Shown one piece after another: positions 1 through 13,600 of a stretch of 64,000 bases of DNA; position 1 is the stretch's first letter; the number at the start of each line of letters is the position of its first letter. The DNA is from Struthidea cinerea (taxonomy: Eukaryota; Chordata; Aves; Passeriformes; Corcoracidae), in NCBI GenBank assembly GCA_013397865.1, contig VZTI01000412.1, positions 940,492-1,004,491 on the forward strand, read 5' to 3'. The notes under the pieces are model-generated. The model did not search any database. It was not told the origin of the DNA and saw only the letters and a program-made list of their open reading frames with translations. A program made the position numbers and the translations under genes.

Positions 1-3000
1 TGCTTGATTGCCCCCTTATAGACACTCACTCATGATTCTGAAAGGCCTCAGACACTGTTGAATAAACTCCTACTCGCTTCCATAAACTTTTTCTCCCACT
101 GAATTTTCCGGGGATGTGAGCAGCTCCCAGCCCGGCCCGAGGATGCCTCTGAATGCACTCCTGTTCTGAATCAAAGCTTGACAACCCCAGGCTCTGTATT
201 GAACAAGAGAAGAAAATGGGGCCATCCCTCCACGGGAGGAATGTGCTTTCTTCTGCAGGTGAAGGCGCTCTCAGCAACATTTGCGTGTTGGGGTGTGTGT
301 GAAAGCCAGGGAGAGACTGCGTTCTGCTTTTAAACATGTGCACTTTGCTGTCTCTGCTGGATGCTACATCGTGCCTCCTGGCTAAAGGTACTTTATGGTA
401 CTTCTATTCCTCTTATGCACTCTTTTGAGTGATTTGAGATTACTACAAACGCATGCTTAGCCTTTAAAATTATAATTTCTAAGTAATGGGGGAAATTCTG
501 CTGGCTTTACTGCCAAGACAATACTATTTCATTAAGGCATGAGTGGTTCAACGTCTAATTTTCTCATTTGTGTAGGGCTTTGTCCACAAAATCTTGTATA
601 TTCAAATGCACCTGGTTCAGACTGATCCTGAATGACACAGACCTATCCTTATCATAATCCAACCATATGAGCTTCTTAAAAAAGCCCAAACAACAGAAAA
701 ACAACAAACAAAACATTTCCACAGGGCTTGTAAACATTATTTACAGTGTGTTAGGGCATGCTTTGAAAATATAAATGGAATCACTGGAAAAAGATCAGCA
801 GTAAAATTTCGCTATTTACAGATATTATTTGTCCAATAATATTAATGATTAAATTCTTCATGACTTTTCCAAGTAAGTCCCTTCTAAAAAGCTAACTATG
901 AGGGGAAACAAATCAGGTTGCACAGCAAATGACACAATTTCTCTTTCTGTTTCTAATGGTGTATCAATAATATTTCAAAATCCTGACAACCCAACCACCA
1001 GTCAACCACAGTTAACATGTAAAAAATGTTCAACAAAAGGGATTAGTGGCACAACAGACAAGTCAAGATTTGTGCATCTGGCATCACAGTCAGTGTTGGT
1101 CAGTAACAAAAAAGAGATGTCTGCATAATTTAATCTGTTTGCTGGTCGCCTACGTTTCACATGTAATGGGTATTGCTAGTTTACCACGAGATCAATCCTG
1201 CAATTCCTTTTTCCTTTTCTTTTGGCTGTCATTCAACTCTTCAAAACACTCAACTCTTCCTGACAACAGGGGCAGAAGCTATATTTTCTTTTGTGTCCTA
1301 TGGTGTTGAAAAGAAATTAATATTAATTGCAGGTCAGCCACTGCAGTGGTGAATGAAGCAACGTTGCAGTCACTGCTTTCAGAATCGATATCGTAACGTC
1401 CCAGGTGCAAGACTCTGAGCAGATACTGAAGTTCCTAACACTAAATAAAATTGATGGTTGGAGGCTGAACTATGAGAAAATCCTTTCCTGGGGACAGGTG
1501 CTTCAAAACCACGGCCAAGCACAATCAGCCTCCCGAGAGCATGTTTTAGGGAGCTGCTCTTTTCATGTCACAGGAGGCTGAGAGTGCCTAACAGAGTCTG
1601 AAGTTTTGCTGATTAAATCTACCCGGTAAATCCATTGGAGCAGTTTGCTAGCCCCGGAGAGGGAAGGTGGGGTCACCAAGCCCTCCCTGCAGCATTACAT
1701 CATGCACTCTGACATGCATTAAGCTCCTCGGGAGGTGTTTAACCCCTCCAGCCTCTGCAACATCTCTCCCTGGGCATAAAGTAATTTGAACTACCGAAGG
1801 GACTTTGAAAAATATGGTTTGGGCTTCCTCTGTTCCAAGAGGACCATAGGAATTGTGTAGGAATTAAATGAAATCCTGTTCAAAAAAGTCAGTTTTTGGA
1901 AATTTAGAGATGTCTATTTTATATGTGCAGGGGTAACTGAGTTCCTAATTACTTTCTCTCTTCTAATTATCAACTTAGGCAAAAATTCTGCTCCTACTTG
2001 AAGCATGGAGAAGCAGATAACGTGAATCTTGACTTGGTAGGTTATCTACAACCTGTTCTTCAAAACTCACCTATATGAATGGAGTGGAGGGGGGAACAAC
2101 AGGGAGAGGAGGAGTAATTTTCATTAGGTCAATGGACAGCTTGTGGCAGAGCAGACAAAAAATCCAGCCCAAGAGGTAGCCCAAGAACAGACTAAGTCCT
2201 TTCAACATTTACTGCTAGTGCAGCTAAGGTAATATTTTCAGGCAGATTTACCTCATTTTTTAAGTTAACTAATTGACTAGTATTATGCTCTTCATTCTGG
2301 TTTACATTATTTAGTTTAAAATGGCAACAAGTCTTACGGCAAAGGACTGAATAAACCTTTTCATAGCTGGGAAGCTCATAACACTGAAATTTAAGGCCAT
2401 ACAGCATTGCTCATCCCAGGGAAATTTGCTTATTAATCCAAAGTTTTCTGCCTCTTCTCCTTCAGCTTCAAGGATACTGATTTCTCTGGAGCACCTGTAT
2501 GGAGCTGTTAAGTTGTGGTGCTCAATCCGTGGTCCTCTCCTGATTAAGGACTTCTGTTTTCTAGTCAAGTTGAAATGTAAATAACTTTCTGTAGCACACA
2601 GCCACTGATGATCAAGGCGCTGCCTTACTTCTCAGTAGCTCTTCCCCTCTGAGGTGAGGAGAACACCTGTGTGTGTGTTCCTGACCTATCTGCATCTCTC
2701 CTTGACCTGCTGAGTTGGTGGCAGCTTGCTGGGCAATGGCCAGCGTTACGTGAGGCACTGCAGTCCACAACAGAACCGGTGTCCGGACAGGCACCAGCCC
2801 AAACCCAGGAGAAGGAAAGAATGGAAAACCCCCAAGACAATTATCCATAAAGAAAAGTTGAATTTGAGTCTGCAGCTGTTATTGCTCATCTGGTAGCTCT
2901 TCACCAGTTTAAGCCAATGCCTTGTTTGTTAAAAAAACCCCATAACCAACCACAAAACCAGCAGTCATACTAAAGAGCCAGGTTTCAAACTTCAACCAAA

Positions 3001-6000
3001 CAAAAGCTGATTTATTAAACATCTTAGCCAGTTGTCATAATTATATAAAAAAAGCAGAACTGTGATCCATTAATGAACATCTAAGGGGATGCATGACATG
3101 GCCAGTTTCATTTGCAGTTGACTCAAGGCTCTTAAATGATGTATCAAGGGATCATTTTTTAATCCATGCCCCATTTGTTTTACTGCTGTGTCAGGGATTC
3201 TAAATGGAAAATGGGTGCTTTGCAATATCTCTGCAATTCTTTGTTTGGATGCTTGTTTCCAAAGCTTGCTTGTCTGATTAGTAAAGACAGTGTCATGCAG
3301 AATAAGAGAGAAATGTGTCACATTAGTTCTTTGAACAGTTAAACATCCTCCTGCCTCAGTGATTATTTCTCTATTTTTATTTAAATTTTTTTAAAGCAGT
3401 AATTTCTCAATTTACATTGCTTCCGTGTGATCTGTAGGGAAAAAAACCCCTTCATTCCCACTTGACCAGGATTAAAAGCCAGTTACAATCTGATTCTTTG
3501 CTCTGCTTGAGCACATAAACCAGGAATAGTTCCTAATTGCCCAGTTTCAGTATCTCTCTGAATTGTGACCCTTATGGTTTTTAAACCTAAAAAAAGGTTT
3601 TAGGTGTGTGTATCAATATGGCAGTGGTGGCAGATGAAAAACTATGGCTTGCCATAGAGCAAGAGAAGCTGTATTGATCCTGGGGCTCCTGGAGCTCCAA
3701 TTAAGACAAAGCCACAATTAAAGAATCTATCTCCTGTAGCATGTTACAATAATAATACCATGATGACTGCCAACAGCTGTGAAATATATTTCAAGGTGGG
3801 TTTGGTTTGTTTTTTTTTAATCAGCCTTCATCCTTGTGTTGGGAATTAAATACTGCCTGTAAAAAGTACTAAGGTAGCATAAATGCTGCCTTAATGAACA
3901 TAACTACCTATACATTATAACTCTTGATTTCATTAATAGCATGAAGACCAAACAGTGGTTGTAAGGTAAATGGCATGAATAATTTACAGGAGTACAAATA
4001 GCATGTTGTCTGCTACAGAATAACCAACAGTTCATTGAGAGCATTACCAGAAGGAAGTTCAGTTAGGAAAGATTTTCATCTTTTTTAGAAGGAAAATTTA
4101 CAAGCAAGTTGAATACAGGGCAAAGCTGTGAGTCAATAAACTTTAGTCTCAAATCATGAAAGGTTTGAGACCTAAAAATATCGCAAGGAAATAAAATCTT
4201 GATTTTTCTTTAATAAAAACTCATTTTCCACCTAAAAAAAAAGGGGGGGGAGGGGGAACTCAATTTTACCTTGAAAAATTTTGACAAAGTTCTCCAGCTA
4301 GTGCATGCAGGATAGCACAAGCTGGATGCTCTTAACTGCTGGTTCCCCACTGGCACTCTGAGCTGTAATTAGTCAGCGGCAAATGCCAAATGTGCTGGTA
4401 AGAGCTGTCATGCTGGGTTTGCAGATGCTTTGTCTTAGTCCAAGGAAATGTGGCATCTTCTTGATGCAGCATCACTCCAGTGTTCTGGGGTTTTGTTTAT
4501 TTTCATTGCAGCGCTGATCTGTGGGGTTCAGGCTGTGTTGGTATTTGCCCTGTCCGGTGCTTTTCCTGCTCAGCCCCTGCCTTGCTGTGAAGGGCGCAGC
4601 ACTGGCTGGGCTACCCCAGCCTCAGCCCCAACGTGTGTCTCAGCACGCTGAGTAGCAAAGAGTGGGTGCCTTCAGCAGAGTATAGGCACACCCCCAGCAT
4701 TCTCCTATTCTTAACTCCATGATTTTCACAGTAACTGCATTTCCCGCAGAACTGTGGTTGTCTTCTGACAGGGAGCAGATGAGAGGTTTCCATCAGAACA
4801 CAGACTGCAAGCGCTGGCACCCTCTTCAGCACAAAGCAGAGCGAAGAGTCGCCAGCACACAACCATCTGCTAAGAGGCAAGACAATTCAAAAGAAACAGC
4901 CAGGAAAAGCAGGTGCCCACACAAGCTACTGACTGGTAATTTAGCCTCAAAAAGCTAACTTTTAAGAACTTTGACATTTCAGATTTGGCAGTCAATTCTG
5001 TCCGTTTGGCAGTGATGCTGGTGCAGAAAGCATGAGTACTGCCCTTGATTCCATTTGCTAGAGAGATCCAACAAGGAGTATTTCAGGGACTGATCATAGG
5101 AAATGTTAGTTTGGCCTAGCTGTGTGGTAAACAACTAAGACTTTAAACTAACTAAACTCTTCATTTTATGGAATACAATGGTCAGGAAGGCACAGTTTAT
5201 TTCTCTAAGGATCAGTAAGGTCTGAATCTCTGCTTTTATATGGTTTTCGTGTGTGAGTCAGCAGCTGAGGGTAAAGCAGGATCAGGTGTCTCTCAGAGCT
5301 GAAGACTTCTTTCCCAGACACTAAGGACTACAGTCAGGGATCATAAAAATAATAAACCTATCTCCTCAAGCCCTGGTTTCCTGACTTAAGTCTACACGCT
5401 CATCTGGAGAAGTGACGATGGAAATTGTGGGAAAAATATTTGATGGGTGGGAGAGCCTTCTCAGGCAAAGATGTGAACTGTGCAACTTCTCTCTTCATCT
5501 GCTAGAAATGATTCTTGCTTGTTTCATCTGCTGTTGCTTTCATACTTGTGAGCTGGAGGGAGCCGTATAAACAGGTTATGCTTCTGAATATATCCTCACA
5601 TAAATCCAAGGGACCCCCATCTCTCTGTTTGTCTCCATTTATTTGGAAAGGAGGAGGAAGCAAAAAGTGTCTGAGTGTGTGCCAGCACCTGAGTCTAAGA
5701 AACTTCACATGGGAAGAGTTTTCAGGTGCCAATTTTCAGCCTAAGAAAATAAGTTCCTCTTTCCATCTTCTACATCCAAATCACCTCCATCCTCACCACT
5801 TACCTTGTCTCCCAGTCTGCTTTACACTGCCAAGGATAATTTAATTTTTGACCCCCAGGATATCAGCAAGAGGTTCTTAGTTACCAAACCCTGACACACT
5901 GTAGGTGCTAAAAAGCTAGAAGCAGAGAAATTCTTCAGCCTTTTCTCAATATTCTGTGAGAAGACTGTCTTTCCTATGTAAACTATTTTAAACAAGGTCA

Positions 6001-7625
6001 CAGTTTCATAAACTTCTTGCACTCGCAAGTTGTTTTGCAAGATTGCTATGGCTTTGACTTTGAAAATATTTTGTAATAGGTCTCTTAAGACTTGGCCAAT
6101 CCTCTCAAGGAGTGGATGGCCGAGGAACCAATTACCTATTGCCACTCAACACACTTTTTGCGATCTATCCTATATAGTAGTCAGAAAATTATTAAAGAAA
6201 AAGCTTCAGCTTCCACTTGTTCATGAGCCTGGACTCTGTGTCGTTTTCTTTATGCGCCTCGGACGTAACAGTGACAACACACAACCTTAGAAAGGCATGA
6301 ACCAGACTGCACATTGCAGAAATTATATCATAGTCCTGCCTCCCAAAGCAGCCTGTAACTCACTTCTCTTCAAAACATCCCCAGCTCATTGTGCTTGATT
6401 TGAAAATGCTAGTCACTCAGGGTGGAGTTTATGCTTGACATAGACCAGATAAACTCCAGTCAGAGCCTCACAATACTTTTTTTTTTTTTTTTTAATTTAA
6501 TCTTTAAAAGGACAGGCTGCTGGTTAACTGAGAGTCCCCTGTTTGATTGACAGTATCTGTCAGAGGCAATGAACTCCACTTGAACGTTGCCTTTATGTTC
6601 CTGTGTAAAGTTGTTCAACTGTGACCCTTCCATCTGTTCCAGCTAATCTGAAAGTCATTTAGGCCCGCTTCTCCATTCATCCTAAACACAGCGCATTCTC
6701 CTGTTAACACACATATGCAACGTTGTCAGGCTGTCAGCTACGTAAGGGCTTTTCTCCCCTCTTTTTTTTTTCCAAACTCCCACAACATCTGTGTATACAT
6801 TTCCTTGAAACGATTGTAATTTTAAAAAAAAAAAAAATCAGAAACTAGCTCAAATCTTACTAAGTGCTTTAATGAACACGATGGTAAATCTCACAGAATC
6901 ACTTCAGAAAATATTCAGAGGGGTTCTTTAAGGAGAGGTCATCAGGTAGCTGACTCCAGTGCTCCATTGTGCATGTGCAAACGTCCATATTTTAAAGACT
7001 GAAACAAATAATTGCCTTGAAGGTGTAAGATCATTACCAAAAAAATGCATTTTAAGATTTTCAAACTGCTACTCATAAACAGCTGTTCAAACTTACTTCA
7101 AATATCTAAGATTGTCCTATTTGATATGCAATTTTAAAATGCACATGAACATATGAAAAATTGTCTGGAAACTCTTAACAGTGTGGTACTCTCAGTTAAT
7201 TTACTCTTTAAAATTCATCTTACACCAGTAGGAAACTATTCCACAACAAGTTAGATAAATACTAACTGTCAGCACAGTTAGTATTTACCTTGAGGACAAC
7301 TGACAGATCATCTGCTCCTTGCACACGAAGTTAACGTTGACTGTAAATTCAGGAGAATAAGTATTCCTTGTGGTCCTGCTCAGATATTGCTGCGAAACTA
7401 TGAAATACATCCAACAAAAGTAAGAAAAACCCGAGAAGCAATTTCTGATGTGTCCAAGGAAATGCAAAAGGAAGGTCCTCACCCACTCAATTTGTTATTA
7501 CCACAGAAGAAAGTATTTATATAAATTTCATAATTCATTATTCATTTCTGGCACATGCGCACACCGAAGTCTTTATAAAAAGACCAGGTTTTTTACCAAA
7601 AAAAAAAAAAAAAAAAAAAACAAGG
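1..7625. other. Gene-free upstream intergenic DNA, part 1
   Basis: AT-rich, with short random ORFs only (none above about 110 codons). A minor hairpin ACCTAAAA/TTTTAGGT lies near 3585-3605. An A9-G9-type run is at about 4231-4258 and a T-run near 6478. No CR1 or coding exon was recognised. Confidence 0.7.
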
Positions 7626-7641
7626 NNNNNNNNNNNNNNNN
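7626..7641. other. Assembly gap (16 Ns) after a poly-A run
   Basis: Sixteen Ns follow a run of more than 20 As and the bases CAAGG. This is a typical break at a homopolymer. Confidence 0.99.
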
Positions 7642-10600
7642 ATAGCATAATGCCATCTATTGTAAACTGCTTCCAGAAAGAGACAACTGCTAAAACTTAT
7701 GGAATAAAAGCAAAATTACAATCAGAGGGGAAAAAACCAGTATGGGATTTATAATGGAGTTTGTTGTGCTTCTCAAAGGGACCATGACTGCATGCTGTAC
7801 ACACCCACACTATGTCTCGAATATTTATTATATGGAATGGGTACTTCTGGTAGGATCTTGACTTCTTGGTAAATGTTAGCACAAAATGAGTGACACTCGT
7901 AGCAAACCTTTGTTCTCGTGGCTGATTTCTCTGACAGAAGTTATATAGAAGAATAGAATCAGGAAAAAGAAGGGAAAAAACCCAACAGAAAAAAAGCCCC
8001 AAATCTCCCCAGCCTACTGTTCAGCTCTGTCACAGAGAAGTAAAGAAACTAGACTTCCTATTCATGTATTACCCACTCTGGTTGTCATGCAAGCTTTTTG
8101 GTCTTTCTCATTGTACTTGAATGGTGGTAAAGTAATAAAGGCAATGGGATGAACTTCTCTTTTTCTCCTTTTTTTTGCACTCAAAAGAAAAAAGTGTTCC
8201 AGATTCCTCTTATGGTGTGATGGAGGCTCAACAGTGACAGTAAAAGTCTGCCAGCCTCACATTAAAGACTCAATAATACAAGTTAAAGTACAAGGTTGTA
8301 AATTGTGCTGTGATTTTTATTTATTTTTTAAAGAAATGTGCATTGAGCTTACATGAATTTTCAACAGCAAACTGAAATAATCCTTATGTGCCCCAATGCT
8401 TTCCTACTATATTTCTAGGAATACTGCTTGTAAAACCTGATGTAACAAAGTACATCAAAGTTGCAGAGTTAATTGCAAAATGCTCCAAAATTACTCAAAA
8501 AAACTTGTCAGTCTTTTCATGCATATAGTCTCTGATTAAAATACAGAGTCTCTCTACCTATCTTCATCAGCAAAGACTTTAGGATGAGATTCACCTGCTA
8601 TCTTTTGAGATCTGTAGGGCAGACAGATACATCTGAACTGGTCAGGTCTGCAGAAAGAAATGTCTTCTTTTAGGGTGTTATCTCTGCTCTGTTTGAAATG
8701 TCAGCCTGTGATGAGGAGTCACACACCTTAGATGTGCTTATTTCTCTTACTGTAAAGGCCCTTGAGACAGGGGGCTTGGGCACCTGTCCTGGGTGGTTTT
8801 GACTGATGAATGCAGCCTTCCTTTGCCATAAATACCATTAATGGAGAGGATTTGACAGCCCTCCCTAACACTTCTGGCCCTAAAAACTTGGTGTAGAGAC
8901 ACCCCTGTTTGCTGTGATGCTGCTCTTCATATCTGCTTGCATTACTGATGGTCAAATTAATGTCTTAGGGGTGTGACAATACACATTTTCTAATTAATGC
9001 AGGAAAGCCTCATTAATAATACAGTTAAAATACCTTCCTGGTATCTACCTCTCCTCCTTGACATGAAAATCATGCTGGACTTCAGGGATGGGTTCTGAGT
9101 GCTGCCTGACATGTATTGAGCTTTTACTTTACCACCTGGGGATCACTGTTGCTTTCCTTTTATTTAGGATAAGGGAGAAGTAAAATGAATTTGCCATAAC
9201 ATAGGGCATTAATTTCAAGAGGGAAGATGTCACAAAAAAGGAATTAAATTTCCTTAGAGATGGAAGAGAAGGTGGATTTTCATGTGTAAGGGAGCTACAC
9301 AGAATTAAAAGACCTCTAGGGAGAATCAGGTCTTTGTGTGTTTTCCCAAAATCTCAGAAGAACAGTAAAAAACAGCAACTGCTATAGCACAGTGAGAGAG
9401 AAGTGATGGCAAAAGTGGTATTGGAAGTCCAAGAGGGCTGCAAAGAACAAACACTATCTAAGATTCACTGAAAGCTATGGTTCATGCCAAGTTTGAATTT
9501 TTTGGGTGCTCATGCCTGTTGTTTTTTCCAAACATCAACACTTTGTAGGAATATGTAAGAAATTGCTAGTATGTTGAATCTGAAAGAAAAATTCATGGGT
9601 TTACAATCCCAGGGAAGAGGTCCTGGAGGGGACTTCATGGGGGGAAAAAAAAGACAAAAGATAGAGGTCCAAGCTGATAATAAATCTCATTTGTAGACGT
9701 ATGTTTTACTTTGACAGTAGCACTCCTGGCTTTTCCAGGATCTGGATTTTTCTCTGTATCAGAAGGTGAGTACTGAACATGCTCTACCTCCCAAGGTGCA
9801 AATCACCCTCTGGCTTCTTACACTGTCCAGTTTGTATCAAACCTTTGCCCAGTCCTCATTGTGGAAAAAAAGAGATGACTTTTATTTAAGGCTTATACTT
9901 TATAATATTACCTTAATCTGAAAACAGAAGGGATAAAATGATGAGAAAATCTGTTTGTAAACATTACTATGTCATCTACTCTGTACACGCAATTATGAAA
10001 ATTAGAGACTCCCTTCAAAAATAGACCTTTTTAAAAAAAAATAGAAATTCTTATTATTTGCCTTTTGATCTTTGCCCCTAAAAAACACCTCCAATAAATC
10101 TTTTCAAGATTTATTTCACGATCAAAAGAGCCAAAAGCGAACATTTCAATAGAAAAGAAAGAAGGCAGCAACTGCTTTGTAACTACATGACTCCAAGAGC
10201 GGGGGACTTGAAAAAGAATAATGAAAAATTACAGATTTCCAAGCTGAGACTGGGGAGCTTCAAAGGTCAATTAGTCCATTCCCTTTCCTCAACAGAGCAA
10301 CTAATGGGCGGAGATAAAATCATACAGCTCTTTGCATGATCCTGCCATACCTGCAACTGGAAAGATTTTTCTACTGACCAATGTCTGTCTTTAAAAACTA
10401 ATCCTACTTGACAGAAGTTTTAGAAATAGAAACCTAATATGCCCATCCACTGAAAAGGAGAAACCAGAAAGTGAATTCTTCAGTTTTCATTGCTAATTAT
10501 TGCAATTTTTGAAAGTTGCAGTGACAGAAGTGCTACCTGTGACCCAGAGAAAATTATAAAAATCTGTGATGTTTTCCCATGCCCAGATTTAGGTGTTTAA

Positions 10601-13600
10601 TCTTGGCACTCTGGATTGCCACTGACACTCTTTTTGAGCTGATCATCTCAGGAACTTCTTGCATCTCATCTGCATGTAACAAACAAACCCCTGGAAAAGA
10701 ACAGTTCTATATCTGTGTTTGTCTGCATTCATGCTTCTTTTTTAATGTTTTCTTAAAGAAATCGGTTCAATCCAAAAGAGAACTGAAAATAAAGAGAGGT
10801 ACATCTCTTGCCCAGGTTTGCCTGCTTGTTTACAAAAATCAGCATTTTCAGCTACGATGCTGTTTTTGCTTTGTACAAACTTAGCTCCAGGGCACTCCCT
10901 GAATCGTTAAACAGCAGGGCAAAATAATTTTTCTTATCTTATTAAAATAATTATTCATATCCAGCTCAAAATTAGAAAACAAAACTGGCATTAGAAAACA
11001 AAATTGGTTACAGCTGGAATGTGATCACTCCACACTAACAACTGCACTGTATATCTGACAGAAAGACGTTTTAAGGCACAAAGAAAGCTCTTTAGTAAAT
11101 ACACGGAGACAAAAACCATAGAGACAATGGAGATAATTATCCTATTTAAAAAGTTTAATCTAAAATCCCAAATTAAGTTTGGTTAGAACCCTGTATTTGT
11201 CACTTGAGGATGGCTGAGCTGCAAAAGAAATGTGGATGGAAGGGAATAATCTGTAGTGCAAGCAGACCCAATTGAAGGATGTCAAAACAAATAAAAAAGC
11301 CAGGGAAGCTGAAACAGTGACAGAAATGAGGTGTAGGAGCATCAGTCACGTTAACCCACACGCACCATGCTCATACCATCATCATTGGCCTTCGTATTTA
11401 AACATTTAATATTGCTTTTGCATGTGACAAGTTATTTGCAATGACTTTAAGATATTTGAGAACTTGGAAAAACAGATGCTAGATGAAGTACAAGCATGAA
11501 TTAATTGTATTACTAACTGCAAAACTTCAAATACCACAGTGCAATCACTTTATTTCACATCTTCTTTAAAACCTTTTATTTGACTTTCAAAATTAAAGCT
11601 TTCTAATATATTTAAGCCATTTTTCATCTTTTCTCTTGAATTCCAGTGAGGCTGATTTTTTTTTTTTTTAATGAAAGCTGATATTCTTACACAATGATAT
11701 GCCTCCAGGAGCTGTGGCTCTGCCAAAAAGCACTACTTTGAACAACTTATCCAATCCATGGGAATAGCTGGCTACACTGGCTAATAACTAGGAACACTAT
11801 CTGTCTCACTGAATAACTTTGAACACAAGTATTTTTAAGCTCTAAAGGATGGTTTTAAAGCCTAAATATAAGTTACAGAGACAGAAGTCAGTTCAATACA
11901 TAAAATTGAATAAAGGAAATTGGAAAAATAGTAAAGATGTGAGGCAAATAGCCGTAGTGTGTTACTCACTCTTGAGCTTTACTCACGGGAGTATTTGCCA
12001 CTGCTCCTGTGAGGACCATTCATTCACTGTACGTATGTGCACCAATCCACTTCCTTTCTCCCAGCACAGTGCAGAATCCCTCTGGGAAGCACCATGTTAA
12101 TTCAAATGCCCCTTATCATACCAAGCTACAGCAAACAGACTCACTTCTGGAGCTGGAACAAACAGGCTGAAGGGCAGGGCTGGCAGAGTAGCGGAGGTGC
12201 TCAGGGTGGAGCTTATATGCAGGAGAGAAATTTGATAGAAAACCCAATTTCCAATAAAGAAATATCTTTATGAAAAATGTGTTCACACATTTACTCCTCA
12301 GAGGCATCTGCTCTGGAGCCTGGTGGGAGCCCATCAAATGAGTTTGGGGAGCCTGTTGAATGAGTCTCAGTTCTCTTCTGAAGAGAAGCCTCTTCACTTG
12401 TCAGACCTCAATTTTCCAGGGATTCACCTGGAGACCTTCCGTTCTTTCACACATGTAAAATAATGAATTCTTCTACTCATCTTTTGACATCGCTGCATAG
12501 ATTTATGGCTACCTTTTACCAGTCGAGGAGCCAGAGTGTCTAAGAGCCTGTGCTAGACTCACAGCATGAGCTAGAGGCACCAGGAGGGAGCATCCTGGTG
12601 CTGCAGCAGTGCCAACACTTAGCACAAGCCACCGGAAGAGTCACAATTGGGCTTCTCAGACTGAACAATGAACACAAGCCCAACCTCATCCAACCAAACT
12701 GACATAACCCAGCCTCCTGAACATTTGCAGAAAATTGGTTTTGATCAATAGTAGAATAAGTAAAATAAACTCAGACCCAGGAACACACAGTTCCAACTCG
12801 ATTTTCCATAGCCCTTCCTCCAACACCCAGGCAAACAAAACATCAGAAAATTTGGTTTCATGTTACCAAAAATTGTTAGGTCTTTTATTCTATTTTCTTG
12901 AGCTAACCAGAGATGGAGTGAGTTTTCCAAATCCTTCACCCGGAGACAGAGCAGATTTGTAATCTCCATGAAGTCCCTCTGCCCCACAGATATGTCATGG
13001 CCACCCAAAGATTCTGCTTTGCCTGCCGTGTCTGCAGTTGTCTGTAATCATTCCCTTTGCTGCCACCTGAAGTTACATGTTGTGATAGAATATCTGAGCA
13101 AGAGACTAAATCCTTCTGGTACTTCCTTTTATAAGTTTAATTATCATAACAGAATTGATTTGGGGAGCATGTTTGCCCAAGAAACTCAGCAGATAAAAAC
13201 AGCATAGCCAGATTACAACCAGTTTATTCAAAAGCTCCAGTTTTGGTGACTTTTATATTACTTATCCAATCACTGCAATGAGATGAGGTCTAACAGTCCA
13301 CATAAATGACTGCTCAATATAAAAAAGCCTAAATTAAAAGGAAAATGCAACTAAAGACTATTGGGGGGAAAAGACTCAACCAACCACGAGTTCTGTTTGT
13401 ACCTCTCCCTTTATATTCATTCATGCAACAATCCAGAAGTAACAGGTATCTGTAATACACTTGCACAGCAGCAGCAGGGCTGTCTGAATCACAGCCCAGC
13501 CCCAGAATTTGTTTGGGTTTTGAGCTTAACTTCCTCCTTTAAGAATTTTTAATTTAAAAAGAAAAAGTGCAGACTGCCCAGCCCAGTATCAATTATCACC